In this document: one piece after another, positions 33,083-44,806 of the stretch
Layout of the letters: the number at the start of each line of letters is the position of its first letter
Position numbering within the stretch: the first letter of the stretch is position 1
DNA from: Ostrinia nubilalis
Taxonomy: Eukaryota; Arthropoda; Insecta; Lepidoptera; Crambidae
NCBI RefSeq assembly: GCF_963855985.1
Contig: NC_087095.1
Location: 4,474,001 to 4,538,000 of the forward strand
Direction of reading: 5' to 3'
DNA: 64,000 nucleotides
Made by a program: the position numbers and the translations under genes
Notes under the pieces: generated by a model
The model's input: the letters and a program-made list of their open reading frames with translations, nothing else
The model's database searches: none
Told to the model about the DNA's origin: nothing

Positions 33083-35079
33083 CATTGTACGAAATTGCAG
33101 GGCTAGTTTTTTCTCAAATCTGTGTAATAACATCCTGGCTTATTACGGGTGAGTGGAGATTTTATATTTTTGTCACCTACAAGACCAAAATGACACTTAA
33201 ATGAAACTTGGCTGTTTTTCACAAAATCTTTTAATTAACTTTCACTCTCATTACTTTCTAAATTAGTAGAGTCCCGTCGAAGTTTGTCGTCAGACATCCT
33301 GTAAAGACTCGGTCTTAATAAATCAAATAAAGTTTTGTTTTTCCAATTTCTAAATTGACTAAGAAAACTATTTAATAAATTAGATCTCAGATCTAGATTC
33401 TCTGGACCAAGTGCGTATCAAAGGGCGTGGCTAATTCGACTAATATTTTGTATTCGCAATCAACAAATCATTCTGACAAGCGCAGCACACACGGTACTCA
33501 AAGTTAATGACCAGAACCTGCACCTGTAATATCCAGCTCGTACTCCGGTAAGCCTAAACGATTCGCTGAAAAACAGCTCTAAACCGAGCAGACGCGTTCC
33601 ATTAGTGCTCAGTCAGCCACTATTCGTTACTGTTACTGCTTTACGCCAGCGCTTACATTGAAAATATAGCTTAAAGCGCTTTCTGTAATTATTTTAAAAC
33701 GTCTCGTGGGCCGGGCGGTGCAAAGTGCTCGGCTCGAGGATTAACTACTAAGTATAAATATTGTATGACTGAAACTTTTTTCATTGACAGCAAGCTATTT
33801 TACCGTAACTGTACTAAAACATTGGCTTATGTTAAAACATCAATAATTTTTTTCCCTTAATCAACTTTATTTTTTACCCGTTTTATCGCGAAGTACATTG
33901 AGGTAACATAATACGTTTCGTAACGAAAATTGATGTAAGGTTCAATTTTAAAAAACTATAAATTTATTCAATTTTAAATATAAATTTATTCATATTGTTA
34001 AAGAAATCCAATACAGTGTTTCAATATTGCGTGTTTACCACAGCTTGTCGAGTTAGCAAGAGACGTGACCGCAAAGCAACGCGGCAGTAACGCAACGGTC
34101 GCGCTGGGTCGCGACCATCAGTCATATCCTCAGATCATAGAAAGTATGATCTGAGGTCATATCGATTGATCACTATTATGATTGTTACTGGAAATAGTCA
34201 ATGGTTTTAATTTTACTTTCAAAATATAATTGCCCGACATTTAAACGTAGTTCATGAAAATAGCTCAAACGTCAGAGTTTATTGAAGAATGAAGATACGA
34301 GTAAATTATTACTTAAAAGCGTGAAGGTTAATAGAGCAATATCACTTGATCCCACGATATTATACGAAGCTAGATCCAAAATCTACTTTTACATAAACTG
34401 AGAGAAAGGCAATCTTTAGTTTTGGACATCACAAAGATAAGTAGAGACAATATTTTATAGCTTTACAAGATGTTTAAAAACGATACCCCTGTAAAATACG
34501 CCTTTAGATTTGAATACTTTTTGAAGTGTCCTATAATTAGTCGAGTACCACGATACGAAGCGCTCCCATTTCTTATTTTCTACAAGCGAGATACTTTATT
34601 GACCAAGTCATTATGAAACACGTAAATAATAATCATCAAACAAACCGTATTTCTTACAGAGTAAAGAAAAATAGTTTGATAACAAAAGATAAAATTCACA
34701 AAAACTTTATTGAAAGCTCCAACTATTTGAGATACAAAGGATAAAGAAAGTCCCGCAATCATTACGAGAACACAAATAACAACGCTCGAGGAGTGTTGGT
34801 CGCTGTAAATTGAATATTTTCGTTACAAAAAGACGAAGTAGTGCTGGACTAGTGTCGACTCAGCTGTTACTCAGCTCGATAACCTATCGAATGAAATGAA
34901 AATGCTGATTTTTCAGCATTTTTTCTAGGCTCTACTCAACACTATTCAATAATAGTATTAAATGCAATCTATGGCATAAACCCTTGTATTACCCTGTGTG
35001 TGCTGTGTTAGTGTTCAGGGAAGACATCGTCAGACCACAAGTTCTAGTCAATAAGTTTTTCGCAACACAAAAGAGATAG
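33083..35079. other. Non-coding DNA
   Basis: No gene recognised. It contains the small hairpin at 34,121-34,162 and another (AAAATGCTGA/TCAGCATTTT, 4-base loop) near 34,900-34,925. Confidence 0.5.
34121..34162. repeat. 12-bp hairpin flanked by GTCATAT direct repeats
   Basis: CCTCAGATCATA and TATGATCTGAGG form a stem with a GAAAG loop. GTCATAT occurs directly on each side (34,121-34,127; 34,156-34,162, the latter overlapping the stem by one base). It looks like a tiny insertion or a transposon remnant with a target duplication. Confidence 0.6.
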
Positions 35080-35081
35080 TA

Positions 35082-35414
35082 CAGTCGCGGAATGAAAAGG
35101 TTCGTCACCTTAGTGTCGGTTTTCGCTTGCACCAAAGAGTCAAACCTGCCAACATAACAGTGCAAGAAACAGTGCTGCTAACATTTAAATAAATATGACG
35201 TTTGCTGACGAATAAGGTCATAATAATCTTCTTGACAAGATAAATCGTCAAACAACTTTGATCTGAATAATTTTGAACTTTACTGACGAACAGTTAAAGA
35301 TTATTTTCTCTAATTTGAGATTATTCTGTAACATAGTTTCAAAAGGTAATATGTGCTCGCGATTCGTTGAAGGAATCAATTTGAAAACTGACGAACCTTT
35401 TCATTCCGTGACTG
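35082..35414. mobile_element. TA-flanked MITE (333 bp)
   Basis: The inverted ends are CAGTCGCGGAATGAAAAGGT (left) and CAGTCACGGAATGAAAAGGT (right, complement). They extend to TTCGTCA, giving about 27 bp with one difference. TA lies on both sides (35,080-35,081; 35,415-35,416). It is non-coding and belongs to the Tc1/mariner-like insertion type. Confidence 0.85.
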
Positions 35415-35690
35415 TACCTAGTCTCTACTATATTTTATTTCCGGCCAGCTGAAATGGTAACCTGAATTAAGTAATTAATCGACAATCGAATTTATTTATT
35501 AATCTGATATATCGATAAACCTTGGACAAAACTTAGGAAAGACGACAAAGGATGAGGGTCCAACTATTTGTTTAAACAATTCATATAAAAGCGGACTATC
35601 CGGACAAAGGAAATCACTTGGATAGTGGAAACGTAATACCGGGTAGAGGACGAATTCGCAACAACTCGTTCGATATGAAAAGGACAATGG

Positions 35691-35945
35691 GCAAAATGGT
35701 ACCCGGCTCCAATAGATATGCTTCTAGTGTCGTTTGAAAGGTCTTACCAAGACGAACAACTTTTACTATGGCCACCAGCCTCAGATCTGGTTGTGTTCGA
35801 AGATAAACATACTTTTTTGCAAAATGGTACCCGGCTCCAATAGTTATGTTTGTAGTGTCATTTGAAAGGTCTTACCAAGACGAACAACATTTACTATGGC
35901 CACCAGCCTCAGATCTGGTTGCGTTCGAAGAAAAACATATTTTTT
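35691..35945 (+). repeat. Tandem duplication (128-bp period)
   Basis: Two copies start GCAAAATGGTACCCGGCTCC (35,691 and 35,819). They share TTTGAAAGGTCTTACCAAGA and GGCCACCAGCCTCAGATCTG. The period is not a multiple of three and no frame spans it. Confidence 0.9.
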
Positions 35946-36084
35946 GTGTAACCGAAGTATCATACGTGTCCATCCATATGGTACTTACGTTATGCGAGGC
36001 GTGAAGGGTTTACTGCTCCAGCATCCTTTCTTAACTCTTTAATTAGTGATAGGGATAATTGTGAAATAAATGTTTTTATTTGAA

Positions 36085-36218
36085 TAACTACTACCCTCTT
36101 ATTAATAAAAAGGTATACCTAGGATGAACCTTGGATTTAAACGACATTTCCATAACAAATGACAATTTAAACCAGAGTTCAACTAGGGTGTAACTTTTAT
36201 TAATAAAGGGGTTGGAGT
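36085..36218. mobile_element. Short MITE with ATTAATAA inverted ends
   Basis: The left end AACTACTACCCTCTTATTAA is matched by the complement of the right end AACTCCAACCCCTTTATTAA, about 21 of 29 positions. The interior carries AATTTAAACCAGAGTTCAAC. Exact boundaries are uncertain. Confidence 0.5.
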
Positions 36219-36265
36219 TTTATTACTTCTTAAGGGTTTTATTATGGGTTGCTAAAGCGAATAAA

Positions 36266-36433
36266 TCCACAAGACCCAATAAGTCCACCCACAAGATGGA
36301 CCGACGACCTCATAAAGGTAGCGGGAAGGCGCTAGATGCAGGCCGCCACCAACCGGCCATTGTGGAAATCATTGGGGGAGTACTATGTTCAACTGGACGT
36401 CCTATGGCTAAAATGATCATGATGATGATGATG
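36266..36433 (+). mobile_element. 5'-truncated RTE LINE insertion (168 bp)
   Basis: One frame reads PPTRWTDDLIKVAGRR, stop, MQAATNRPLWKSLGE, then a frame slip before the QLDVLW end. These are the C-terminal RTE residues. It ends in a (GAT)n-type tail. The 12-bp target duplication AAAGCGAATAAA lies at 36,254-36,265 and 36,434-36,445. An internal TAG interrupts the frame after AGRR. Confidence 0.9.
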
Positions 36434-36445
36434 AAAGCGAATAAA

Positions 36446-39040
36446 GGGCTAATAGCTTGAGTAGTTCACCGTACGTATAATCCTTTCCTTTTCAATGCTT
36501 TTTTAAGTTATATTAATAGATTGTAGTCATAATACATACTCGTTTACATGGATGATTGTGTTATACTTTCATTATAATACTTAGTGGAATTACTGCTTTC
36601 AAAACGTGAATTAGAACTGGCCCCATAGCAGACGATTTCCTAGATCTAAAGGCCTTTTGAAATATATATTGGTTATGGCTATTGGAGCGGGTACCACTTT
36701 CCATACATTTTTGCCCATCATCCTTTCGAAAAGTTTTTATCAGTATTCCGGAGTTGTTCGGCAACCGCTGGTATACAGAACCAAATTCACTTACTACTAC
36801 GGACGCGAAACAGTTTATACAAGGGACACGCTTACTTTACATATGATTTTTGCATGACCTGAATATTTGATTTAGGTGAGATAGACACAGGTGTTTTCCC
36901 TGATATTAGACCTCTCTAAAAAAAAACCCAGCGCAGGGAAAATGGAAACGTTTGATTGCGTTTTTCTCTAAGCATCCGCAAATATTCGAATCAAATATTT
37001 AACTTAATGAAATCTTCAGAGAGCATTTAAGATGGGAATTTTTCAATAAAGCTTCATAATAATTTATGACAAATATTTAATAACGTCTCCATCTCGTCTT
37101 CATCTTAGACGGTAATTAAATTCCTTCCGATTGAAAAGTCCGACAATATTTAAAACCTCTCCAAATGCATCATGCGAATGCCTTAAACAAAATTAAATAA
37201 GCACAAAGCATCCTTCCCTATCCAAGATTTCAAAGAAGCGATATCTTTGTGCGAGTCGGAAAAAGGGTTGTCAAAATGTCGATTCGGCCGTAGGTAAATC
37301 ACTTTTAGCCACTATTGGATAACGTATCTATCACGTACTCGTAAAAATGACCAATTTAGTAGTAAAGTGTTTAAATAAGGACATTAAATTATTTTGTTTA
37401 TCAATTTAAATTACTTTTTTTATGATTTATGACAGATTGCAAAAAATGAGGTAGGCCAAAGGTAAAGTATGGTAAACAAGCGAGATGTAGGTATCGCATA
37501 TCATACATTTTTCTCGCACCCCATTTGGTCGCATACCAAATTGATAGATGGCAGCCCTGGCCAGAATCAAAAAGCAACGCGGGCGACGCGTCCAATGTAA
37601 TTCCTCCTTTGTTCGTTGACATTTGATATTGCCGATCCGCGACAAGCGTCGTGAGCTAGACGCGAGAGGTGACTTCCTCATAACCTCATCAAAGTATCCA
37701 GTTTCAAGACAACACGTTTTTGCTACATCTGGCAACACTAGATACTCTGTCGTCTGAAGTTTGGGGTTAATGTCGCGGTTATTTTGCCGTCACGAGGTCG
37801 TAAATCGTAATTCAGGGAATTCGCTTGTGTGACACCTTTAATGGGTCTGTCTTATCTTAGTGTGAGGAATGAATTAGTTTTCGCACATGTACACATCTGA
37901 GTTTAGAAGTCTCCCTTCATTACGCAAATGTGTTTCAGCTAGGATGTCTTAGGTACATAACGCTAAATATTATGATACGTGAATGACTTTTATAAGCCAG
38001 TTTCCTTTTGAAAAAGTAAAGAAACACCAAGTGTTTTAATATTAAAACCAGGAGACAGACTAAACGAGTCTTCTTTTAAAAGCCGCGGGATATTATTCTG
38101 CAAAATGGAAGAGCGAGGCAGCCCCGCAACAACATCTAGTGTTTTACTTTCATTCGAATTTATTATTACGGATACCCCTACAATAACGGGTAACAGCGGC
38201 AATATACAAAGCAAACTGGTACGTAAACCACACGAACCTACCCTGCTCATAGATGTCAACCGGTAATGTAATGAAATCCATTTCCCTTAACGATTCACGC
38301 GAACGAGTATCTACGTTCTTTGTCAGAGTAAAAAACAGTCAAGTTCTGAGTTCAGAGGAGGGACGTGTTCCGTGTACAGTTAAGCTTACACGTATATCAT
38401 TAAAAGTGAGTCATTAAAAGACATCACACGGAAATGTTCGATATAATTACAGTAGGTACATATCGGTGGGTCGTTATGTAGCGTTTTCTGAGAGATTGTC
38501 TACATTTTCAAAAGTGGATTGCGAAACGAATGTAGCGCGGCGGGAACATTTTTATTCCAAAGCAAAAAATATGACGAAAATGCGATATTCCATTATTACT
38601 TTAAATACATTTTTAGGACAAATTGTATTCCCCATTCTCTAAAAATCATTCCGAAATAAACACTGTTGTTCAAATTTCGATGATGGTTTTTCTTTATGTA
38701 CATTTTCATGTCATTGATCCTTGAAGAACGGTAAACGGAGTTAGTTCATAAAACTGTCGTACCCTGTTAACGACGGTAAACATAATGAGACACTCGGCAA
38801 GTTTGCTAAGTAACTAACAAGTAACAAGTCTTTCAGGGCCCCAAAGCATATGGGCGCAAGTTTTATCTTCCATCTAGTTACTGGGAGTGGAAACTTTACT
38901 TCATATCATAGCAGTTCTGGAACACACTATGACGTAATGAATTGCTGTACTAACAAAAACACGATGGAACTCGTGGTGTAATAGGCAGTTTTGAAATTGT
39001 TCGATGGAATGTTGTTTTTAATCTCCAAAAAGGTTTGATA
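36446..39040. other. Non-coding DNA, one unexplained 103-codon frame
   Basis: A minus-strand frame at 37,427-37,738 overlaps another at 37,401-37,622. Neither shows a motif I know, and both are probably chance. Nothing else assigned. Confidence 0.4.
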
Positions 39041-39044
39041 ATAG

Positions 39045-39350
39045 GGATATTTCCTGGGTAAAAAAGAAGGTTTTAATTAGTCCGTCAGTTAGCCTATCAA
39101 AAACTACTCGACACGTATTTTTCACTTTTTAAAACTAATGAAAATGTAAAGAGATAAAGCGTGCCAAAGTTCTAAAGAAAAGGCCCGTGACGTCAGTGAG
39201 TGCGAAAAGTGCAGCACTTTGTGACGTCGCGCGTAACTTCACGCGCTATAACTTAGTAATTATTTGTTTGATTGACAATTCAAAATATACCTGTCCAATA
39301 TTTTTTTATATTAAAATTGACGGACTAAAAAAATTTTTTTAGGAAACTAG
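39045..39350. mobile_element. Possible degenerate MITE with CRE-like centre
   Basis: AGTCCGTCA near 39,080 is mirrored by TGACGGACT near 39,318. Both are followed outward by T/A-rich runs and TTTCCT/AGGAAA. The interior holds GTGACGTCAGTG and GTGACGTCGCGCG. The ends are too diverged to place. Confidence 0.35.
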
Positions 39351-39641
39351 CCTATTTTCTATAAATGGTTCAAGATTTATGGGCGGTAGCTCTGAGGTGT
39401 TATGGTGATAACTAGCCAAGAAACACTGCATTTTTGTATTAAGTATAAACGTTTAAACGCAATTTTAATGGAAACGAGGGCCTGTCTCTAACCTTACAAA
39501 AACAAAAATTATTTAAGTAATTTCACAAGTAGTTTTTTAACCCTTTTTCGATTACAACGTTTAAACTTATCATTGTTTTTTATTTTTTGTTATGCTCTTA
39601 CTTGAGAATTACCTTAACGAAGTGCTAAATTGCAAATTATA

Positions 39642-39862
39642 AAACAAACACTAAAAAGTAAAAAAATAATTACCTACTAATTACTTATTTATTAGGACGA
39701 ATCAATATTTCAAACAGCAAGCAGCAGCAGGCAAACTTCACACGTTTCATAATCTTGGCACCGACTCCAGAAGTATCAATCATGGTATAACATAAATATT
39801 AATTCGTCCTAATAAATAAGTAATTAGTAGGTAATTATTTTTTTACTTTTTAGTGTTTGTTT
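39642..39862. repeat. Fold-back with 69-bp arms (one mismatch)
   Basis: 39,642-39,710 is the reverse complement of 39,794-39,862 with a single mismatch near the loop side. The core is TTACTTATTTATTAGGACGA. The spacer is 83 bases and includes an ACCGACTCCA that pairs with TGGAGTCGGT just outside the right arm. It could be a fold-back transposon or a recent inverted duplication. Confidence 0.93.
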
Positions 39863-39874
39863 TTTGGAGTCGGT

Positions 39875-40600
39875 TTTTTTTTTGTAAAAATTAACTTATT
39901 TCTTGCTTTTTAGTTAACTAATTATTACCTTGATGTTACCACTGAAGGTAGGCAGTACATTGAGACTATATACTTCATGTCAAGTGTAAAATAATATTCC
40001 CTACAAAATACAGGTTATCATATCGGCAGCTAAAAAGACCTTAAACCGTCAGCCTACCTTAAAAACATGAAAGAATACAACTGTGGGTTAATTTGTACCT
40101 ATAATATTTAAAAAATTATCCTCCAACTCCTAAGCGTTAAGGAGTTGTGCCTACCATGACCAGTTCATCATGATGAGATGATGACTATCTGATGCAAACA
40201 CTTGAATAAATTTAGAAACTATAGTTATCTATAAAATTAAAAGAATTATCCTCCAACTCCTAAGCATTAAGGAGTTGTACCTTCTATCATCAGCTCATCA
40301 ATATGAGATGATGATTTCCAGGAGCAAATACTTGAATAACTTAAGAAAAAGTTTGAAATACGATATACGTGCCTATAAAATTTGAGGGTTGCCCTCGATT
40401 TCCCTAGGATCCCATCATCAGATCCTGACTTGGTGACAATGGGACCACCTCAGAAGTGTACCCTATCGAACAAAAAAAGAATTTTGAAAATCGGTCCACA
40501 ATTGACGGAGTAATCGGTGAACATACATAGAAAAAAAAAAAACATACATACAGTCGAACATATAACCTCCTCCTTTTTGAAGTCGGTTAAAAAGCAATTA
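39875..40600 (+). repeat. Lepidopteran interspersed repeat with 130-bp tandem units
   Basis: Two clear units (from 40,111 and 40,241) start AATTATCCTCCAACTCCTAA, each with a small internal inverted repeat around TTAAGGAGTTG and an ATGAGATGATGA segment. A third, degraded unit begins about 40,372. The block ends with CCTCCTTTTTGAAGTCGGTT (about 40,567-40,586), a terminus I recognise as widespread in moth genomes but cannot assign to a class. Confidence 0.6.
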
Positions 40601-41383
40601 TACCCATAGAAATTGCTTGTAAAGTTAATAAGCACAGGTTAAACGACCGTCATCTTGATTAGCTGTCCTTATTTGGCGTCACACTTCGGAGAATTCCAAA
40701 AATAGTTCCATGTTAACCCTTATTACAGGGAATGTTTCTCACGTTGTAGCAATCATCATTAATGGGAACTTATGATGTAGCGAGAAGTATATTATGGGGA
40801 TTTTTTAATTTACGTTGAAAGTAAATTACTTAGTTATTACTTAATTTAACATTTAATGGAAATAGTTACGTTATTGGGTACTGTCAGAGGCAGATTGTAC
40901 ACGATTTTGTACATAATTAGGTATCATTAAACTAAAGCAATCCTAAAGTTTTCCGATTTCCGCACCCAACAACTAAGGACAGAAAATCAATAATCATACG
41001 AGGCACAGGCAGATGTGTGATCAAATAAAGTTGAAGTGCTTAATTAAATATCAAAATAACAGCTGCTTAATAAGCAGTGCTTACTCAATGGTTATAAATT
41101 ATAATACTTACCTTAAAACGAAAAAAGAATTTTTGGCCGTTTATTCCGACTAATCTCTGAATCAGTTAAACCTATTTTGATGGAATTTCACTAGCAGATA
41201 GTCCCTTTTATAACTTGTAACTAACGCTACATTTATATTAGAAAAATAATCAGGGATAAAATTAAAACCATAAAATCTGTAACGAGGACGTTGTCGTCGG
41301 TACACCTCATACACGAGCGGTTGAATTCTATTAAGATCAACTTTGAACTCCCTCGAGTGAACGGCGAATTGGGACCGCAGATA
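40601..41383. other. Non-coding DNA, nothing assigned
   Basis: AT-rich with no frame or repeat of note. Confidence 0.5.
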
Positions 41384-41390
41384 GTTAAAG

Positions 41391-42192
41391 CACAGTAGAT
41401 ATATGAGCTAAAGCAGTACGGAAACTTAGCCCTTTCGGCGAGTTAAATACCTACACTTCAACTGAGTGTTAGGGTTGGCACTCTTAATCTTTATAAAATT
41501 AATAAGGTTCTGACTTACTTATTTGTTAAAACGTTTATTTAGGTTTTTTAATTATCAAATACCTAATGGAATAAATTAATTGACTAAGTAGTTAACAAAA
41601 AAATAAAACGTTAATTAGGTTCTATAAAAATCGAATACATAATCGAATAAATTGATTAAGTACTATTAGAGGCCGGTAGAAGATATTCTATTCTCATAAA
41701 TAAAATACCGGATACTTACTTTCACATAGCTATGGCCTCATTTTAAATACAGTTCATCACTTAGTACAAAAGCGCGCGGAGCAAATTACTTTATCAAATA
41801 GAACACATAAATTGTTAAAAAGCGTAATTACGTAATTTAAAAAGAACTATTACTAAATCAGATGTAAGCACTTTATTTAAAAAGTAATATTTAATAAAAA
41901 AATTTTTACAATTCAGAATTATTACGAAGTTTAAAAAATGAAAGTTCTGGTTTTGAAGATGCCGAGTTCAAGCAGCCGTATTATACTACGCAATACACTC
42001 GTGGCATGTTTTTAAAAATACAGCGGACAGTGCATGCAATAAAATTATTATTAAAAACACACCGCGCGCGACACTCGCGACGGATGGACTGCGAGGTTCG
42101 CTTAGAGCTCGTGTAAAGCGTGCGTCTGTGTGCGTGAGTCTGATTTCGACCGTTTGTATGAAGCTTCCGTACTGTTTGATTTATCTACTGTG
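41391..42192. mobile_element. Non-coding inverted-repeat transposon, copy B (802 bp)
   Basis: Nearly identical along its length to 94-882, in the same orientation, differing by substitutions and small indels. The ends CACAGTAGATA and TATCTACTGTG are perfect inverted repeats. The flanks are GTTAAAG (41,384-41,390) and GTTAAGG (42,193-42,199), a 7-bp duplication with one mismatch. This confirms the boundaries deduced from copy A and that the family leaves 7-bp duplicates. The interior has no coding capacity; the right 120 bp is GC-richer. Confidence 0.85.
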
Positions 42193-42439
42193 GTTAAGGC
42201 TTGGTATTTCTGCTAAAGTAGGTATTTCGCGCTGTCAAAATCTGCGCGCGCATTTCTTCGCCGAAGACAGCGCGCCAAAGAGCTCCCGCCACAATTTCCA
42301 GCTACACAGTATAGAAAAATACGCAGTTGGTTAGGTTAGGTTGACTTCCTTCCCTTCAAGCGTCACACTCACAACACTTTCTAATACAAATCATATCCAA
42401 GTGATACAAATTAAAACACCTTTCAGACTTTTTGGGAAT

Positions 42440-42900
42440 AAAATAAATAAATAAAAATTCTTTATTTCAGACAATTTTAAAAGTCCATATTAAACGGGTT
42501 CGAAAATAAACATACACACAAACAATAACAAATTCAAAAAAAACTTGTACCCTGTGCAGAGACGGACCATCATGGGGGTGGATAAGGCCCCGTGATCAGT
42601 CTCTGCACAAGACACTTCCATAGCGGCGATGTGTATCTGTCCGCTAGGGTCCTCAGAATGCTGTTGCGACTGGCTCGCACCCTGGTAATAAGGGATACAG
42701 ATTTCTTACGTATTATGGCGCTAAACCCGTCTGTATGATAATCCGCAAACATCCCTGATGCGCTACAAAAACGAGGCAGTCTCAACAGCATAGCAGCAGG
42801 AACAGAACAGCAGGGAATATATTCTAAAATCGAATAAATATAAAATATAACTGCAGAACTAAACACGGTTCAAAGTGGCCGTGGCGTCGCCCGATCTTCT
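42440..42900 (-). pseudogene. LINE polymerase C-terminal fragment with 3' tail
   Basis: The minus-strand frame at 42,570-42,866 contains MFADYHTDGFSAIIRKKSVS and RVRASRNSILRTLADR. This motif follows the reverse transcriptase in many insect LINEs (GF-x-AI-x-RK...R-x-S-x-NS-x-L). It stops with GPYPPP near 42,570. A non-coding tail with AATAAA runs to about 42,440. It is 5'-truncated. Clade unassigned (Jockey/CR1-like group possible). Confidence 0.6.
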
Positions 42901-44084
42901 AGAAGTTCTGCGTTGGCTTAAAGAATTTCAAGATTACGTCACCCGACCTATCGGTAGGCCCTTGGGAGCTTGAGCGATTGGAAAAACATTTTATGATAAG
43001 TTATTCTTAGTAGCGATTATTTAGAGCTTGGATAATAAATTATAGTTGTTGCAATTCACGAAGCTTTGCATGTGGTTAATAACATTAATCAGTAAACGCA
43101 TCAATTTTGTTCAGTCTTTTTGTTTATTAATAAATAAAAATATCATACTAAAATTGCAGAAACATATTTGTTTGTATTGGTCTGGGTGTTTTCTATCTAT
43201 AATATGTATGACGTATGTACGGGGTTCTGTATCGAAAATTACTATGAGCATCACACGCGGTTACCTGCATACCTCTGTGCACTCATGGGAGTTCAAGCAG
43301 AGGTCCCTAGAGTTTGACTTTGAGCTTTGTTTATAGTCATTACGAAGCAGACTGAAGGCACTAAGTAGTATTGATATCAACTTCGAAGAAAATGACTGCC
43401 AAAATTACTTTCTACCCGTTCCACACGTCTTTCATGAATTATATTAAGGAATTGTTAAGCTAAATTTCAAGTAGATTGAACCAAGGAATCACTTTGTCCC
43501 ATACAAACTTTGCCCCCTTTTTTCACCCCCTTCATTTCATGACCCCATTTCGGAAAATATTTTCTTATGAGATGCCTACGTCATACAAAGAACACACCTT
43601 CCATCATTTAGGTCTCTACGATATCCGTCAGTCATTTAGGACAAAGCATTTTTATTAGTTGTCCCATACTCTATCGTTCCAGGTATGTCATTGACAGGAG
43701 GGCGCTACTATCTTAATGGTTATTCATTAGTCCCAACTTTAAGCCACTTGACATTTCAGAATCGTTTGACTTTAGATACCTAAGCGATTTGATATTCGGA
43801 GTCTTTTAATGAAATCAAGTTCTGAAATAACTTGAGGTGTTGTACCCGATCAAGCTTTTCAATGCAGGACAGTTAAATAGTTTTATTATGAAATTCTTCT
43901 CTAAGTCTTAATTTGTCAGAGTAGGTAAAGGCTCCATGAGAGCAAAATTTAGCTTTATAATAGTTTTTAATTTTTTTCTTGAAATATTTGACGCCCTGTA
44001 ATCTCTCGTTAATATAGGTCCACACAAATAAAGAATGTAAGACTTCGACTTTAATAATTATGCTCTTACATAATTATAAATAAA
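42901..44084. other. Non-coding DNA
   Basis: No gene. Sequence at about 43,663-43,712 (GTCCCAT...CATTGACAGGAGGGCGCTAC) resembles one end of the MITE at 55,519-55,652, but a second end was not found. Confidence 0.45.
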
Positions 44085-44276
44085 CTAGCTTTCCGCCCGC
44101 CGCTTCGCCCGCGTGGAATTTTTCGGTTTTAATATAACCTATTACACTCAGATATAATGTGGCTTTCTATTGGTGAAAGATTTTTTAAAATCGGTTCAGC
44201 AGATCCCGAGATTACTCCTTACAATTTAACAAATACACAAACACACAAACTTTACCTCTTTATAGATTAGATAAAG
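44085..44276 (-). mobile_element. Helitron-like 3' fragment (minus)
   Basis: On the minus strand it ends in a GC-rich segment (CGCGGGCGAAGCGGCGGGCG) followed by AAAGCTAG then T, resembling a Helitron end (hairpin, then CTAG before T). It has no terminal inverted repeats. It pairs in type with 44,419-44,806 on the other strand. The class assignment is tentative. Confidence 0.4.
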
Positions 44277-44324
44277 ATAGGTAATTTGAAACCCTATTTT
44301 GTTTTGTTCTTTTTTTTATTTTAA

Positions 44325-44419
44325 ATATTTCACAATCCAAACTAATATTTACTATAAATAGTAAATTATAAACTAATATTTACTATAAATAGTAAATATT
44401 AGTTTGGATTGTGAAATAT
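44325..44419. repeat. Hairpin with 42-nt arms
   Basis: 44,325-44,366 and 44,378-44,419 are reverse complements apart from two or three A/T differences. The loop is 11 nt. Each arm contains a smaller palindrome, TTTACTATAAATAGTAAA. It sits exactly between the two Helitron-like ends. Confidence 0.9.
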
Positions 44420-44806
44420 CCTATCCTACTTATAATATTATAAAGGCGAAAGTTTGGATGTTTGGATGTCATGATGTCTGGATGTCTGGATGTTTGTTAC
44501 TCTTTCACGCAAAAACTACTGAACGGATTTTGTTGAAACTTTACAGTATTATTGTTTATAACCCAGATTAACATATAGGCTAACTTATGACGATATGAGA
44601 CAAATAAATTTCAATAAATAAATAAGACGTGTCTAAAAAGCGCCATCTACCTATCGTCATTGGTTAAAATCTACAGCGCTGGACAAACTACTGTATGACG
44701 TGCGTAAATATTCATTCGGGGGAAGCCGTGAAACGCCATCTATCAACATGATATCTAACGGGGGTAAAACGAGGTCCACGCGAACGAAGTCGCGGGCGGC
44801 CGCTAG
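44419..44806 (+). mobile_element. Helitron-like non-autonomous element
   Basis: It starts at a TC after A and ends CGCGGGCGGCCGCTAG followed by T. The final bases form a GC palindrome before CTAG. The 5' part has reiterated TTTGGATGT/TCTGGATGT units, then CACGCAAAAACTACTGAACG, a sequence common in moth genomes. There is no coding sequence and no target duplication, as expected for Helitrons. Tentative. Confidence 0.45.

Noticed and set aside
37427..37738. 103-codon minus-strand frame as a gene
   Set aside because: No motif, overlaps another frame of similar length on the same strand, and no supporting context.
42328..42348. TTAGG repeats near 42,330 as telomeric sequence
   Set aside because: Only two or three units, not an array; no sign of a chromosome end.
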